Shown here: one piece after another, positions 37,098 through 51,800 of the stretch | Layout: every line of letters starts with the position of its first letter | Numbering within the stretch: position 1 is the stretch's first letter | Source: Sycon ciliatum | Taxonomy: Eukaryota > Porifera > Calcarea > Leucosolenida > Sycettidae | Assembly: GCF_964019385.1 (NCBI RefSeq) | Contig: NC_088645.1 | Span: 15,232,864-15,296,863 of the forward strand | Direction of reading: 5' to 3' | DNA length: 64,000 bases | The notes under the pieces: model-generated | Databases searched by the model: none | What the model was told of the DNA's origin: nothing | The model's input: the letters and a program-made list of their open reading frames with translations, nothing else | Made by a program: the position numbers and the translations under genes

Positions 37098-40043
37098 TTG
37101 CGACTAAACTATTCACAGCAGTGCCACATTTTCTGGGTCACTGAATGTGGGTGCCAGCGCCCTACAAGCAAACCAAAAATCAAATCAATGCGACCACTGA
37201 CATTACAGCTGGGTCATGTTATAGAGAGGTACATTGAAATTCAAAGGTCAGCACAAATGGTCAAAATCCAACATTTTCTCACCTTCCTGCCCGTTCACAG
37301 CTCAGAAAATGACAATGACCAGCCTAATCTCGTTGTGCAGCTGGACATAGACAAGTGAACCAAGAAAAAGAGCCACATTTCTCTAAAGAACTTGCCCAGG
37401 GCTGCTGAAAGCTGAAAAATAACCAATCTCACAGTTTGGGGCTTTTTACCCGTGAATCTTCACTTTGCGACTAAACTATTCACAGCAGTGCCACATTTTC
37501 TGGGTCACTGAATGTGGATGCCAGCGCCCTACAAGCAAACCAAAAATCAAATCAATGCGACCACTGACATTACAGCTGGGTCATGTTATAGAGAGGTACA
37601 TTGAAATTCAAAGGTCAGCACAAATGGTCAAAATCCGACATTTTCTCACCTTCCTGCCCGTTCACAGCTCAGAAAATGAAAATGACCAGCCTCATCTTGT
37701 TGTGCAGCAGGACATAGACAAGTACACCAATAAAAAGAGCCACATTTCTCTAAAGAACTTGCCCAGGGCTGCTGAAAGCTGAAAAATAACCAATCTCACA
37801 GTTTGGGGCTTTTTACCCGTGAATCTTCATTTTGCGACTAAACTATTCACAGCAGTGCCAAATTTTTTGGGTCACTGAATGTGGGTGCCAGCGCCCTACA
37901 AGCAAACCAAAAATCAAATCAATGCGACAACTGACATTACAGCTGGGTCATGTTATAGAGAGGTACTTTGAAATTCAAAGGTCAGCACAAATGGTCAAAA
38001 TCCGACATTTTCTCACCTTCCTGCCCGTTCACAGCTCAGAAAATGACAATGACCAGCCTCATCTTGTTGTGCAGCTGGACATAGACAAGTGCACCAAGAA
38101 AAAGAGCCACATTTCTCTAAAGAACTTGCCCAGGGCTGCTGAAAGCTGAAAAATTACCAATCTCACAGTTTGGGGCTTTTTACCCGTGAATCTTCACTTT
38201 GCGACTAAACTATTCACAGCAGTGCCACATTTTCTGGGTCACTGAATGTGGATGCCAGCGCCCTACAAGCAAACCAAAAATCAAATCAATGCGACCCCTG
38301 ACATTACAGCTGGGTTATGTTATAGAGAGGTACATTGAAATTCAAAGGTCAGCACAAATGGTCAAAATCCGACATTTTCTCACATTCCTGCCTGTTCACA
38401 GCTCAGAAAATGACAATGACCAGCCTCATCTCGTTGTTCAGCTTGACAAAAACACGTGCACCAAAAAAAAGAGCCACATTTCTCTAAAGAACTTGCCCAG
38501 GGCTGCTGAAAGCTGAAAAATAACTAATCTCACAGTTTGGGGCTTTTTACCCGTGAATCTTCACTTTGCGACTAAACTATTCACAGCAGTGCCACATTTT
38601 CTGGGTCACTGAATGTGGGTGTCAGCGCTCTACATGCAAACCAAAAATCAAATCAATGCGACCACTGACATTACAGCTGGGTCATGTTATAGAGAGGTAC
38701 ATTGAAATTCAAAGGTCAGCACAAATGGTCAAAATCCGACATCTTCTCACCTTGCTGCCCGTTCACAGCTCAGAAAATGACAATAACCAGCCTCATCTTG
38801 TTGTGCAGCTGGACATAGACAAGTGCACCAAGAAAAAGACCCACATTTCTCTAAAGAACTTGCCCAGGGCTGCTGAAAGCTGAAAAATAACCAATCTAAC
38901 AGTTTGGGGCTGAAAAATTACCAATCTCACAGTTTGGGGCTTTTTACCCGTGAATCTTCACTTTGCGACTAAACTATTCACAGCAGTGCCAAATTATTTG
39001 GGTCACTGAATGTGGGTGCCAGCGCCCTACAAGCAAACCAAAAATCAAATCAATGCTACCACTGACATTACAGCTGGGTCATGTTATAGAGAGGTACATT
39101 GAAATTCAAAGGTCAGCACAAATGGTCAAAATCCGACATTTTCTCACATTCCTGCCCGTTCACAGCTCAGAAAATGACAATGACCAGCCTCATCTCGTTG
39201 TTCAGCTTGACATAGACAAGTGCACCAAGAAAAAGAGCCACATTTCTCTAAAGAACTTGCCCAGGGCTCCTGAAAGCTGAAAAATAACCAATCTCACAGT
39301 TTGGGGCTTTTTACCCGTGAATCTTCACTTTGCGACTAAACTATTCACAGCAGTGCCACATTTTCTGGGTAACTGAATGTGGATGCCAGCGCCCTACAAG
39401 CAAACCAAAAATCAAATCAATGCGACCACTGACATTACAGCTGGGTCATGTTATAGAGAGGTACATTGAAATTCAAAGGTCAGCACAAATGGTCAAAATC
39501 CGACATTTTCTCACCTTCCTGCCCGTTCACAGCTCAGAAAATGACAATGACCAGCCTCATCTTGTTGTGCAGCTGGACATAGACAAGTGCACCAAGAAAA
39601 AGAGCAACATTTCTCTAAAGAACTTGCCCAGGGCTGCTGAAAGCTGAAAAATAACCAATCTCACAGTTTGGGGCTTTTTACCCGTGAATCTTCACTTTGC
39701 GACTAAACTATTCACAGCAGTGCCACATTTTCTGGGTAACTGAATGTGCATGCCAGCACAAGCAAACCAAAAATCAAATCAATGCGACCACTGACATTAC
39801 AGCTGGGTCATGTTATAGAGAGGTACATTGAAATTCAAAGGTCAGCACAAATGGTCAAAATCCGACATTTTCTCACCTTCCTGCCCGTTCACAGCTCAGA
39901 AAATGACAATGACCAGCCTCATCTTGTTGTGCAGCTGGACATAGACAAGTGCACCATTTCTCTAAAGAACTTGCCCAGGGCTGCTGAAAGCTGAAAAATA
40001 ACCAATCTCACAGTTTGGGGCTTTTTACCCGTGAATCTTCACT
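37098..40043 (+). repeat. Higher-order block A, copy 3
   Basis: Matches 1,478-4,423 at offset 35,620 with few substitutions (for example CCTAATCTCG at 37,325 for CCTCATCTCG). It contains the 397-bp unit at 38,566 and the 347-bp unit at 39,697. The preceding monomer at 36,731 is a hybrid whose right part belongs to this block and whose left part belongs to the 38,566 type. To the right, the 40,044 unit (AGTGCAAAAATT) is followed directly by a 46,659-type unit, so about three monomers found after copies 2 and 4 are missing here. Confidence 0.9.
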
Positions 40044-41877
40044 TTGCGACTAAACTATTCACAGCAGTGCAAAAATTTTTGGGTCACTGAATGTGGGTGC
40101 CAGCGCCCTACAAGCAAACCAAAAATCAAATCAATGCTACCACTGACATTACAGCTGGGTCATGTTATAGAGAGGTACATTGAAATTCAAAGGTCAGCAC
40201 AAATGGTCAAAATCCGACATTTTCTCACATTCCTGCCCGTTCACAGCTCAGAAAATGACAATGACCAGCCTCATCTCGTTGTTCAGCTTGACATAGACAA
40301 GTGCACCAAGAAAGGGAGCCACATTTCTCTAAAGAACTTGCCCAGGGCTGCTGAAAGCTGAAAAATAACCAATCTCACAGTTTGGGGCCTTTTACCCGTG
40401 AATCTTCACTTTGCGACTAAACTATTCACAGCAGTGCCAAATTTTTGGGTCACTGAATGTGGGTGCCAGCGCCCTACAAGCAAACCAAAAATCAAATCAA
40501 TGCGACCACTGACATTACAGCTGGGTCATGTTATAGAGAAGTACATTGAAATTCAAAGGTCAGCACAAATGGTCAAAATCCGACATTTTCTCACCTTCCT
40601 GCCCGTTCACAGCTCAGAAAATGACAATGACCAGCCTCATCTTGTTGTGCACCTGGACATAGACAAGTGCACCAAGAAAAAGAGCAACATTTCTCTAAAG
40701 AACTTGCCCAGGGCTGATGAAAGCTGAAAAATAACCAATCTCTCAGTTTGGGGCTTTTTACCCGTGAATCTTCACTTTGCGACTAAACTATTCACAGCAG
40801 TGCCAAATTTTTTGGGTCACTGGATGTGGGTGCCAGCGCCTTACAAGCAAACCAAAAATCAAATCAATGCTACCACTGACATTACAGCTGGGTCATGTTA
40901 TAGAGAGGTACATTGAAATTCAAAGGTCAGCACAAATGGTCAAAATCCGACATTTTCTCACATTCCTGCCCGTTCACAGCTCAGAAAATGACAATGACCA
41001 GCTTCATCTCGTTGTTCAGCTTGACATAGACAAGTGCACCAAGAAAAGAAGCCACATTTCTCTAAAGAACTTGCCCAGGGCTGCTGAAAGCATAAAAATA
41101 ACCAATCTCACAGTTTGGGGCTTTTTACCCGTGAATCTTCACTTTGCGACTAAACTATTCACAGCAGTGCCACATTTTCTGGGTCACTGAATGTGGATGC
41201 CAGCGCCCTACAAGCAAACCAAAAATCAAATCAATGCGACCACTGACATTACAGCTGGGTCATTTTATAGAGAGGTACATTGAAATTCAAAGGTCAGCAC
41301 AAATGGTCAAAATCCGACATTTTCTCACCTTCCCGCCCGTTCACAGCTCAGAAAATGACAATGACCAGCCTCATCTTGTTGTGCAGCTGGACATAGACAA
41401 GTGCACCAAGAAAAAGAGCCACATTTCTCTAAAGAACTTGCCCAGGGCTGCTGAAAGCTGAAAAATAACCAATCTCAAAGTTTGGGGCTTTTTACCCGTG
41501 AATCTTCACTTTGCGACTAAACTATTCACAGCAGTGCCACATTTTCTGGGTCACTGAATGTGGATGCCAGCGCCCTACAAGCAAACCAAAAATCAAATCA
41601 ATGCGACCACTGACATTACAGCTGGGTCATGTTATAGAGAGGTACATTGAAATTCAAAGGTCAGCACAAATGGTCAAAATCCGACATTTTCTCACCTTAT
41701 TGCCCGTTCACAGCTCAGAAAATGACAATGACTAGCCTCATCTTGTTGTGCAGCTGGACATAGACAAGTGCACCAAGAAAAAGAGCCACATTTCTCTACA
41801 GAACTTGCCCAGGGCTGCTGAAAGCTGAAAAATAATCAATCTCACAGTTTGGGGCTTTTTACCCGTGAATTTTCACT

Positions 41878-44800
41878 TTGCGACTAAACTATTCACAGCA
41901 GTGCCACATTTTCTGGGTCACTGAATGTGGATGCCAGCGCCCTACAAGCAAACCAAAAATCAAATCAATGCGACCACTGACATTACAGCTGGGTCATGTT
42001 ATAGAGAGGTACATTAAAATTCAAAGGTCAGCACAAATGGTCAAAATCTGACATTTTCTCACCTTCCTGCCCGTTCACAGCTCAGAAAATAACAATGACC
42101 AGCCTCATCTTGTTGTGCAGCTGGGCATAGACAAGTGCACCAAGAAAAAGAGCCACATTTCTCTACAGAACTTGCCCAGGGCTGCTGAAAGCTGAAAAAT
42201 ATCCAATCTCACAGTTTGGGGCTTTTTACCCGTGAATCATCACTTTGCGACTAAACTATTCACAGCAGTGCCACATTTTCTGGGTCACTGAATGTGGGTG
42301 CCAGCGCCCTACAAGCAAACCAAAAATCAAATCAATGCGACCACTGACATTACAGCTGGGTCATGTTATAGAGAGGTACATTGAAATTCAAAGGTCAGCA
42401 CAAATGGTCAAAATCCAACATTTTCTCACCTTCCTGCCCGTTCACAGCTCAGAAAATGACAATGACCAGCCTAATCTCGTTGTGCAGCTGGACATAGACA
42501 AGTGAACCAAGAAAAAGAGCCACATTTCTCTAAAGAACTTGCCCAGGGCTGCTGAAAGCTGAAAAATAACCAATCTCACAGTTTGGGGCTTTTTACCCGT
42601 GAATCTTCACTTTGCGACTAAACTATTCACAGCAGTGCCACATTTTCTGGGTCACTGAATGTGGATGCCAGCGCCCTACAAGCAAACCAAAAATCAAATC
42701 AATGCGACCACTGACATTACAGCTGGGTCATGTTATAGAGAGGTACATTGAAATTCAAAGGTCAGCACAAATGGTCAAAATCCGACATTTTCTCACCTTC
42801 CTGCCCGTTCACAGCTCAGAAAATGAAAATGACCAGCCTCATCTTGTTGTGCAGCAGGACATAGACAAGTACACCAATAAAAAGAGCCACATTTCTCTAA
42901 AGAACTTGCCCAGGGCTGCTGAAAGCTGAAAAATAACCAATCTCACAGTTTGGGGCTTTTTACCCGTGAATCTTCATTTTGCGACTAAACTATTCACAGC
43001 AGTGCCAAATTTTTTGGGTCACTGAATGTGGGTGCCAGCGCCCTACAAGCAAACCAAAAATCAAATCAATGCGACAACTGACATTACAGCTGGGTCATGT
43101 TATAGAGAGGTACTCTGAAATTCAAAGGTCAGCACAAATGGTCAAAATCCGACATTTTCTCACCTTCCTGCCCGTTCACAGCTCAGAAAATGACAATGAC
43201 CAGCCTCATCTTGTTGTGCAGCTGGACATAGACAAGTGCACCAAGAAAAAGAGCCACATTTCTCTAAAGAACTTGCCCAGGGCTGCTGAAAGCTGAAAAA
43301 TTACCAATCTCACAGTTTGGGGCTTTTTACCCGTGAATCTTCACTTTGCGACTAAACTATTCACAGCAGTGCCACATTTTCTGGGGCACTGAATGTGGAT
43401 GCCAGCGCCCTACAAGCAAACCAAAAATCAAATCAATGCGACCCCTGACATTACAGCTGGGTTATGTTATAGAGAGGTACATTGAAATTCAAAGGTCAGC
43501 ACAAATGGTCAAAATCCGACATTTTCTCACATTCCTGCCCGTTCACAGCTCAGAAAATGACAATGACCAGCCTCATCTCGTTGTTCAGCTTGACAAAAAC
43601 ACGTGCACCAAGAAAAAGAGCCACATTTCTCTAAAGAACTTGCCCAGGGCTGCTGAAAGCTGAAAAATAACCAATCTCACAGTTTGGGGCTTTTTACCCG
43701 TGAATCTTCACTTTGCGACTAAACTATTCACAGCAGTGCCACATTTTCTGGGTCACTGAATGTGGGTGTCAGCGCTCTACATGCAAACCAAAAATCAAAT
43801 CAATGCGACCACTGACATTACAGCTGGGTCATGTTATAGAGAGGTACATTGAAATTCAAAGGTCAGCACAAATGGTCAAAATCCGACATCTTCTCACCTT
43901 GCTGCCCGTTCACAGCTCAGAAAATGACAATAACCAGCCTCATCTTGTTGTGCAGCTGGACATAGACAAGTGCACCAAGAAAAAGAGCCACATTTCTCTA
44001 AAGAACTTGCCCAGGGCTGCTGAAAGCTGAAAAATAACCAATCTAACAGTTTGGGGCTGAAAAATTACCAATCTCACAGTTTGGGGCTTTTTACCCGTGA
44101 ATCTTCACTTTGCGACTAAACTATTCACAGCAGTGCCAAATTATTTGGGTCACTGAATGTGGGTGCCAGCGCCCTACAAGCAAACCAAAAATCAAATCAA
44201 TGCTACCACTGACATTACAGCTGGGTCATGTTATAGAGAGGTACATTGAAATTCAAAGGTCAGCACAAATGGTCAAAATCCGACATTTTCTCACATTCCT
44301 GCCCGTTCACAGCTCAGAAAATGACAATGACCAGCCTCATCTCGTTGTTCAGCTTGACATAGACAAGTGCACCAAGAAAAAGAGCCACATTTCTCTAAAG
44401 AACTTGCCCAGGGCTCCTGAAAGCTGAAAAATAACCAATCTCACAGTTTGGGGCTTTTTACCCGTGAATCTTCACTTTGCGACTAAACTATTCACAGCAG
44501 TGCCACATTTCCTGGGTAACTGAATTTGGATGCCAGCGCCCTACAAGCAAACCAAAAATCAAATCAATGCGACCACTGACATTACAGCTGGGTCATGTTA
44601 TAGAGAGGTACATTGAAATTCAAAGGTCAGCACAAATGGTCAAAATCCGACATTTTCTCACCTTCCTGCCCGTTCACAGCTCAGAAAATGACAATGACCA
44701 GCCTCATCTTGTTGTGCAGCTGGACATAGACAAGTGCACCAAGAAAAAGAGCAACATTTCTCTAAAGAACTTGCCCAGGGCTGCTGAAAGCTGAAAAATA

Positions 44801-45190
44801 ACCAATCTCACAGTTTGGGGCTTTTTACCCGTGAATCTTCACTTTGCGACTAAACTATTCACAGCAGTGCCACATTTTCTGGGTAACTGAATGTGCATGC
44901 CAGCACAAGAAAACCAAAAATCAAATCAATGCGACCACTGACATTACAGCTGGGTCATGTTATAGAGAGGTACATTGAAATTCAAAGGTCAGCACAAATG
45001 GTCAAAATCCGACATTTTCTCACCTTCCTGCCCGTTCACAGCTCAGAAAATGACAATGACCAGCCTCATCTTGTTGTGCAGCTGGACATAGACAAGTGCA
45101 CCATTTCTCTAAAGAACTTGTCCAGGGCTGCTGAAAGCTGAAAAATAACCAATCTCACAGTTTTCGGCTTTTTACCCGTGAATCTTCACT
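41878..45190 (+). repeat. Higher-order block A, copy 4
   Basis: Matches copy 3 at offset 5,147 and copy 1 at 40,767, and extends left to the 1,111-type unit. It shares with copy 3 the derived variants CTTGACAAAAACACGTGC and CACCTTGCTGCCC, absent from copies 1 and 2, so copies 3 and 4 are the closest pair. The 397-bp unit is at 43,713 and the 347-bp unit at 44,844. Confidence 0.9.
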
Positions 45191-48100
45191 TTGCGACTAA
45201 ACTATTCACAGCATTGCAAAAATTTTTGGGTCACTGAATGTGGGTGCCAGCGCCCTACAAGCAAACCAAAAATCAAATCAATGCTACCACTGACATTACA
45301 GCTGGGTCATGTTATAGAGAGGTACATTGAAATTCAAAGGTCAGCACAAATGGTCAAAATCCGACATTTTCTCACATTCCTGCCCGTTCACAGCTCAGAA
45401 AATGACAATGACCAGCCTCATCTCGTTGTTCAGCTTGACATAGACAAGTGCACCAAGAAAGGGAGCCACATTTCTCTAAAGAACTTGCCCAGGGCTGCTG
45501 AAAGCTGAAAAATAACCAATCTCACAGTTTGGGGCTTTTTACCCGTGAATCTTCACTTCGCGACTAAACTATTCACAGCAGTGCCAAATTATTTGGGTCA
45601 CTGAATGTGGGTGCCAGCGCCCTACAAGCAAACCAAAAATCAAATCAATGCTACCACTGACATTACAGCTGGGTCATGTTATAGAGAGGTACATTGAAAT
45701 TCAAAGGTCAGCACAAATGGTCAAAATCCGACATTTTCCCACATTCCTGCCCGTTCACAGCTCAGAAAATGACAATGACCAGCCTCATTTCGTTGTTCAG
45801 CTTGACATAGACAAGTGCACCAAGAAAAAGAGCCACATTTCTCTAAAGAACTTGCCCAGGGCTCCTGAAAGCTGAAAAATAACCAATCTCACAGTTTGGG
45901 GCTTTTTACCCGTGAATCTTCACTTTGCGACTAAACTATTCACAGCAGTGCCACATTTTCTGGGTCACTGAATGTGGATGCCAGCGCCCTACAAGCAAAC
46001 CAAAAATCAAATCAATGCGACCACTGACATTACAGCTGGGTCATGTTATAGAGAGGTACATTGAAATTCAAAGGTCAGCACAAATGGTCAAAATCCGACA
46101 TTTTCTCACATTCCTGCCCGTTAACAGCTCAGAAAATGACAATGACCAGCCTCATCTCGTTGTTAAGCTTGACATAGACAAGTGCACCAAGAAAAAGAGC
46201 CACATTTCTCTAAAGAACTTGCCCAGGGCTGCTGAAAGCTGAAAAATAACCAATCTCACAGTTTGGGGCTTTTTACCCGTGAATCTTCACTTTGCGACTA
46301 AACTATTCACAGCAGTGCCAAATTTTTTGGGTCACTGAATGTGGGTGCCAGCGCCCTACAAGCAAACCAAAAATCAAATCAATGCGACCACTGACATTAC
46401 AGCTGGGTCATGTTATAGAGAGGTACATTGAAATTCAAAGGTCAGCACAAATGGTCAAAATCCGACATTTTCTCACCTTCCTGCCCGTTCACAGCTCAGA
46501 AAATGACAATGACCAGCCTCATCTTGTTGTGCAGCTGGACATAGACAAGTGCACCAAGAAAAAGAGCCACATTTCTCTAAAGAACTTGCCCAGGGCTGCT
46601 GAAAGCTGAAAAATAACCAATCTCACAGTTTGGGGCCTTTTACCCGTGAATCTTCACTTTGCGACTAAACTATTCACAGCAGTGCCAAATTTTTTGGGTC
46701 ACTGAATGTGGGTGCCAGCGCCCTACAAGCAAACCAAAAATCAAATCAATGCGACCACTGACATTACAGCTGGGTCATGTTATAGAGAAGTACATTGAAA
46801 TTCAAAGGTCAGCACAAATGGTCAAAATCCGACATTTTCTCACCTTCCTGCCCGTTCACAGCTCAGAAAATGACAATGACCAGCCTCATCTTGTTGTGCA
46901 CCTGGACATAGACAAGTGCACCAAGAAAAAGAGCAACATTTCTCTAAAGAACTTGCCCAGGGCTGATGAAAGCTGAAAAATAACCAATCTCTCAGTTTGG
47001 GGCTTTTTACCCGTGAATCTTCACTTTGCGACTAAACTATTCACAGCAGTGCCAAATTTTTTGGGTCACTGGATGTGGGTGCCAGCGCCCTACAAGCAAA
47101 CCAAAAATCAAATCAATGCTACCACTGACATTACAGCTGGGTCATGTTATAGAGAGGTACATTGAAATTCAAAGGTCAGCACAAATGGTCAAAATCCGAC
47201 ATTTTCTCACATTCCTGCCCGTTCACAGCTCAGAAAATGACAATGACCAGCTTCATCTCGTTGTTCAGCTTGACATAGACAAGTGCACCAAGAAAAGGAG
47301 CCACATTTCTCTAAAGAACTTGCCCAGGGCTGCTGAAAGCATAAAAATAACCAATCTCACAGTTTGGGGCTTTTTACCCGTGAATCTTCACTTTGCGACT
47401 AAACTATTCACAGCAGTGCCACATTTTCTGGGTCACTGAATGTGGATGCCAGCGCCCTACAAGCAAACCAAAAATCAAATCAATGCGACCACTGATATTA
47501 CAGCTGGGTCATTTTATAGAGAGGTACATTGAAATTCAAAGGTCAGCACAAATGGTCAAAATCCGACATTTTCTCACCTTCCCGCCCGTTCACAGCTCAG
47601 AAAATGACAATGACCAGCCTCATCTTGTTGTGCAGCTGGACATAGACAAGTGCACCAAGAAAAAGAGCCACATTTCTCTAAAGAACTTGCCCAGGGCTGC
47701 TGAAAGCTGAAAAATAACCAATCTCAAAGTTTGGGGCTTTTTACCCGTGAATCTTCACTTTGCGACTAAACTATTCACAGCAGTGCCACATTTTCTGGGT
47801 CACTGAATGTGGGTGCCAGCGCCCTACAAGCAAACCAAAAATCAAATCAATGCGACCACTGACATTACAGCTGGGTCATGTTATAGAGAGGTACTTTGAA
47901 ATTCAAAGGTCAGCACAAATGGTCAAAATCCGACATTTTCTCACCTTCCTGCCCGTTCACAGCTAAGAAAATGACAATGACCAGCCTCATCTCGTTGTGC
48001 AGCTGGACATAGACAAGTGCACCAAGAAAAAGAGCCACATTTCTCTAAAGAACTTGCCCAGGGCTGCTGAAAGCTGAAAATAACCAATCTCAAAGTTTGG

Positions 48101-48859
48101 GGCTTTTTACCCGTGAATCTTCACTTTGCGACTAAACTATTCACAGCAGTGCCAAATTTTTTGGGTCACTGAATGTGGGTGCCAGCGCCCTACAAGCAAA
48201 CCAAAAATCAAATCAATGCGACCACTGACATTACAGCTGGGTCATGTTATAGAGAGGTACATTGAAATTCAAAGGTCAGCACAAATGGTCAAAATCCGAC
48301 ATTTTCTCACCTTCCTGCCCGTTCACAGCTCAGAAAATGACAATGACCAGCCTCATCTTGTTGTGCAGCTGGACATAGACAAGTGCACCAAGAAAAAGAG
48401 CCACATTTCTCTAAAGAACTTGCCCAGGGCTGCTGAAAGCTGAAAAATAACCAATCTCACAGTTTGGGGCCTTTTACCCGTGAATCTTCACTTTGCGACT
48501 AAACTATTCACAGCAGTGCCAAATTTTTTGGGTCACTGGATGTGGGTGCCAGCGCCCTACAAGCAAACCAAAAATCAAATCAATGCGACAACTGACATTA
48601 CAGCTGGGTCATGTTATAGAGAGGTACATTGAAATTCAAAGGTCAGCACAAATGGTCAAAATCCGACATTTTCTCACATTCCTGCCCGTTCACAGCTCAG
48701 AAAATGACAATGACCAGCCTCATCTCGTTGTGCAGCTGGACATAGACAAGTGCACCAAGAAAAAGAGCCACATTTCTCTAAAGAACTTGCCCAGGGCTGC
48801 TGAAAGCTGAAAAATAACCAATCTCACAGTTTGGGGCTTTTTACCCGTGAATCTTCACT

Positions 48860-51800
48860 TTGCGACTAAACTATTCACAGCAGTGCCACATTTTCTGGGT
48901 CACTGAATGTGGGTGCCAGCGCCCTACAAGCAAACCAAAAATCAAATCAATGCTAACACTGACATTACAGCTGGGTCATGTTATAGACAGGTACATTGAA
49001 ATTCAAAGGTCAGCACAAATGGTCCAAATCCGACATTTTCTCACATTCCTGCCCGTTCACAGCTCAGAAAATGACAATGACCAGCCTCATCTCGTTGTTC
49101 AGCTTGACATAGACAAGTGCACCAAGAAAAAGAGCCACATTTCTCTAAAGAACTTGCCCAGGGCTGCTGAAAGCTGAAAAATAACCAATCTCACAGTTTT
49201 TGGCTTTTTACCCGTGAATCTTCACTTTGCGACTAAACTATTCACAGCTGTGCCACATTTTCTGGGTAACGGAATGTGGATGCCAGCGCCCTACAAGCAA
49301 ACCAAAAATCAAATCAATGTGACCACTGACATTACAGCTGGGTCATGTTATAGAGAGGTACATTGAAATTCAATGGTCAGCACAAATGGTCAAAATCCGA
49401 CATTTTCTCACCTTCCTGCCCGTTCACAGCTCAGAAAATGACAATGACCAGCCTCATCTCGTTGTGCAGCTGCACATAGACAAGTGCACCAAGAAAAACA
49501 GCCACATGTCTCTAAAGAACTTGCCCAGGGCTGCTGAAAGCTGAAAAATAACCAATCTCACAGTTTGGGGCTTTTTACCCGTGAATCTTCACTTTGCGAC
49601 TAAACTATTCACAGCAGTGCCACATTTTCTGGGTCACTGAATGTGGGTGCCAGCGCCCTACAAACAAACCAAAAACCAAATCAACGCGACCACTGACATT
49701 ACGGCTGGGTCATGTTATAGAGAGGTACATTGAAATTCAAAGGTCAGCACAAATGGTCAAAATCCGACATTTTCTCACCTTCCTGCCCATTCACAGCTCA
49801 GAAAATGACAATGACCAGCCTCATCTCGTTGTGCAGCTGGCCATAGACAAGTGCACCAAGAAAAAGAGCCACATTTCTCTAAAGAACTTGCCCAGGGCTG
49901 CTGAAAGCTGAAAAATGACCAATCTCACAGTTTGGGGCTTTTTACCCGTGAATCTTCACTTTGCGACTAAACTATTCACAGCAGTGCCACATTTTCTGGG
50001 TCACTGAATGTGGATGCCAGCGCCCTACAAGCAAACCAAAAATCAAATCAATGCGACCACTGACATTACAGCTGGGTCATGTTATAGAGAGGTACATTGA
50101 AATTCAAAGGTCAGCACAAATGGTCAAAATCCGACATTTTCTCACCTTCCTGCCCGTTCACAGCTCAGAAAATGACAATGACCAGCCTCATCTCGTTGTG
50201 CAGCTGGACATAGACAAGTGCACCAAGAAAAAGAGCCACATTTCTCTAAAGAACTTGCCCAGGGCTGCTGAAAGCTGAAAAATAACCAATCTCACAGTTT
50301 GGGGCTTTTTACCCGTGAATCTTCACTTTGCGACTAAACTATTCACAGCAGTGCCACATTTTCTGGGTCACTGAATGTGGGTGCCAGCGCTCTACAAGCA
50401 AACCAAAAATCAAATCAATGCGACCACTGACATTACAGCTGGGTCATGTTATAGACAGGTACATTGAAATTCAAAGGTCAGCACAAATGGTCAAAATCCG
50501 ACATTTTCTCACATTCCTGCCCGTTCACAGCTCAGAAAATGACAATGACCAGCCTCATCTCGTTGTTCAGCTTGACATAGACAAGGGCACCAAGAAAAGG
50601 AGCCACATTTCTCTAAAGAACTTGCCCAGGGCTGCTGAAAGCTGAAAAATAACCAATCTCACAGTTTGGGGCTTTTTACCCGTGAATCTTCACTTTGCGA
50701 CTAAACTATTCACAGCAGTGCCACATTTTCTGGGTCACTGAATGTGGATGCCAGCGCCCTACAAGCAAACCAAAAATCAATCAATGCGACCACTGACATT
50801 ACAGCTGGGTCATTTTATAGAGAGGTACATTGAAATTCAAAGGTCAGCACAAATGGTCAAAATCCGACATTTTCTCACCTTCCCGCCCGTTCACAGCTCA
50901 GAAAATGACAATGACCAGCCTCATTTTGTTGTGCAGCTGGACATAGACAAGTGCACCAAGAAAAAGAGCCACATTTCTCTAAAGAACTTGCCCAGGGCTG
51001 CTGAAAGCTGAAAAATAACCAATCTCACAGTTTGGGGCTTTTTACCCGTGAATCTTCACTTTGCGACTAAACTATTCACAGCAGTGCCAAATTTTTTGGG
51101 TCACTGAATGTGGGTGCCAGCGCCCTACAAGCAAACAAAAAATCAGATCAATGCTACCACTGACATTACAGCTGGGTCATGTTATAGAGAGGTACATTGA
51201 AATTCAAAGGTCAGCACAAATGGTCAAAATCCGACATTTTCTCACATTCCTGCCCGTTCACAGCTCAGAAAATGACAATGACCAGCCTCATCTCGTTGTG
51301 AAGCTTGACAGAGACAAGTGCACCAAGAAAAAGAGCCACATTTCTCGAAAGAACTTGCCCAGGGCTGCTGAAAGCTGAAAAATAACCAATCTCACGGTTT
51401 GGGGCTTTTTACCCGTGAATCTTCACTTTGCGACTAAACTATTCACAGCAGTGCCACATTTTCTGGGTAACTGAATGTGGATGCCAGCGCCCTACAACCA
51501 AACCAAAAATCAAATCAATGCGACCACTGACATTACAGCTGGGTCATGTTAGAGAGAGGTACATTGAAATTCAAAGGTCAGCACAAATGGTCAAAATCCG
51601 ACATTTTCTCACCTTCCCGCCCGTTCACAGCTCAGAAAATGACAATGACCAGCCTCATCTTGTTGTGCAGCTGGACATAGACAAGTGCACCAAGAAAAAG
51701 AGCCACATTTCTCTAAAGAACTTGCCCAGGGCTGCTGAAAGCTGAAAAATAACCAATCTCAAAGTTTGGGGCTTTTTACCCGTGAATCTTCACTTTGCGA

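Noticed and set aside
49961-50327. CENP-B box or Pol III promoter in the monomer
   Set aside because: ATTCACGGGT on the minus strand gives only a partial resemblance to the CENP-B box, with wrong spacing; no A-box/B-box pair is seen.
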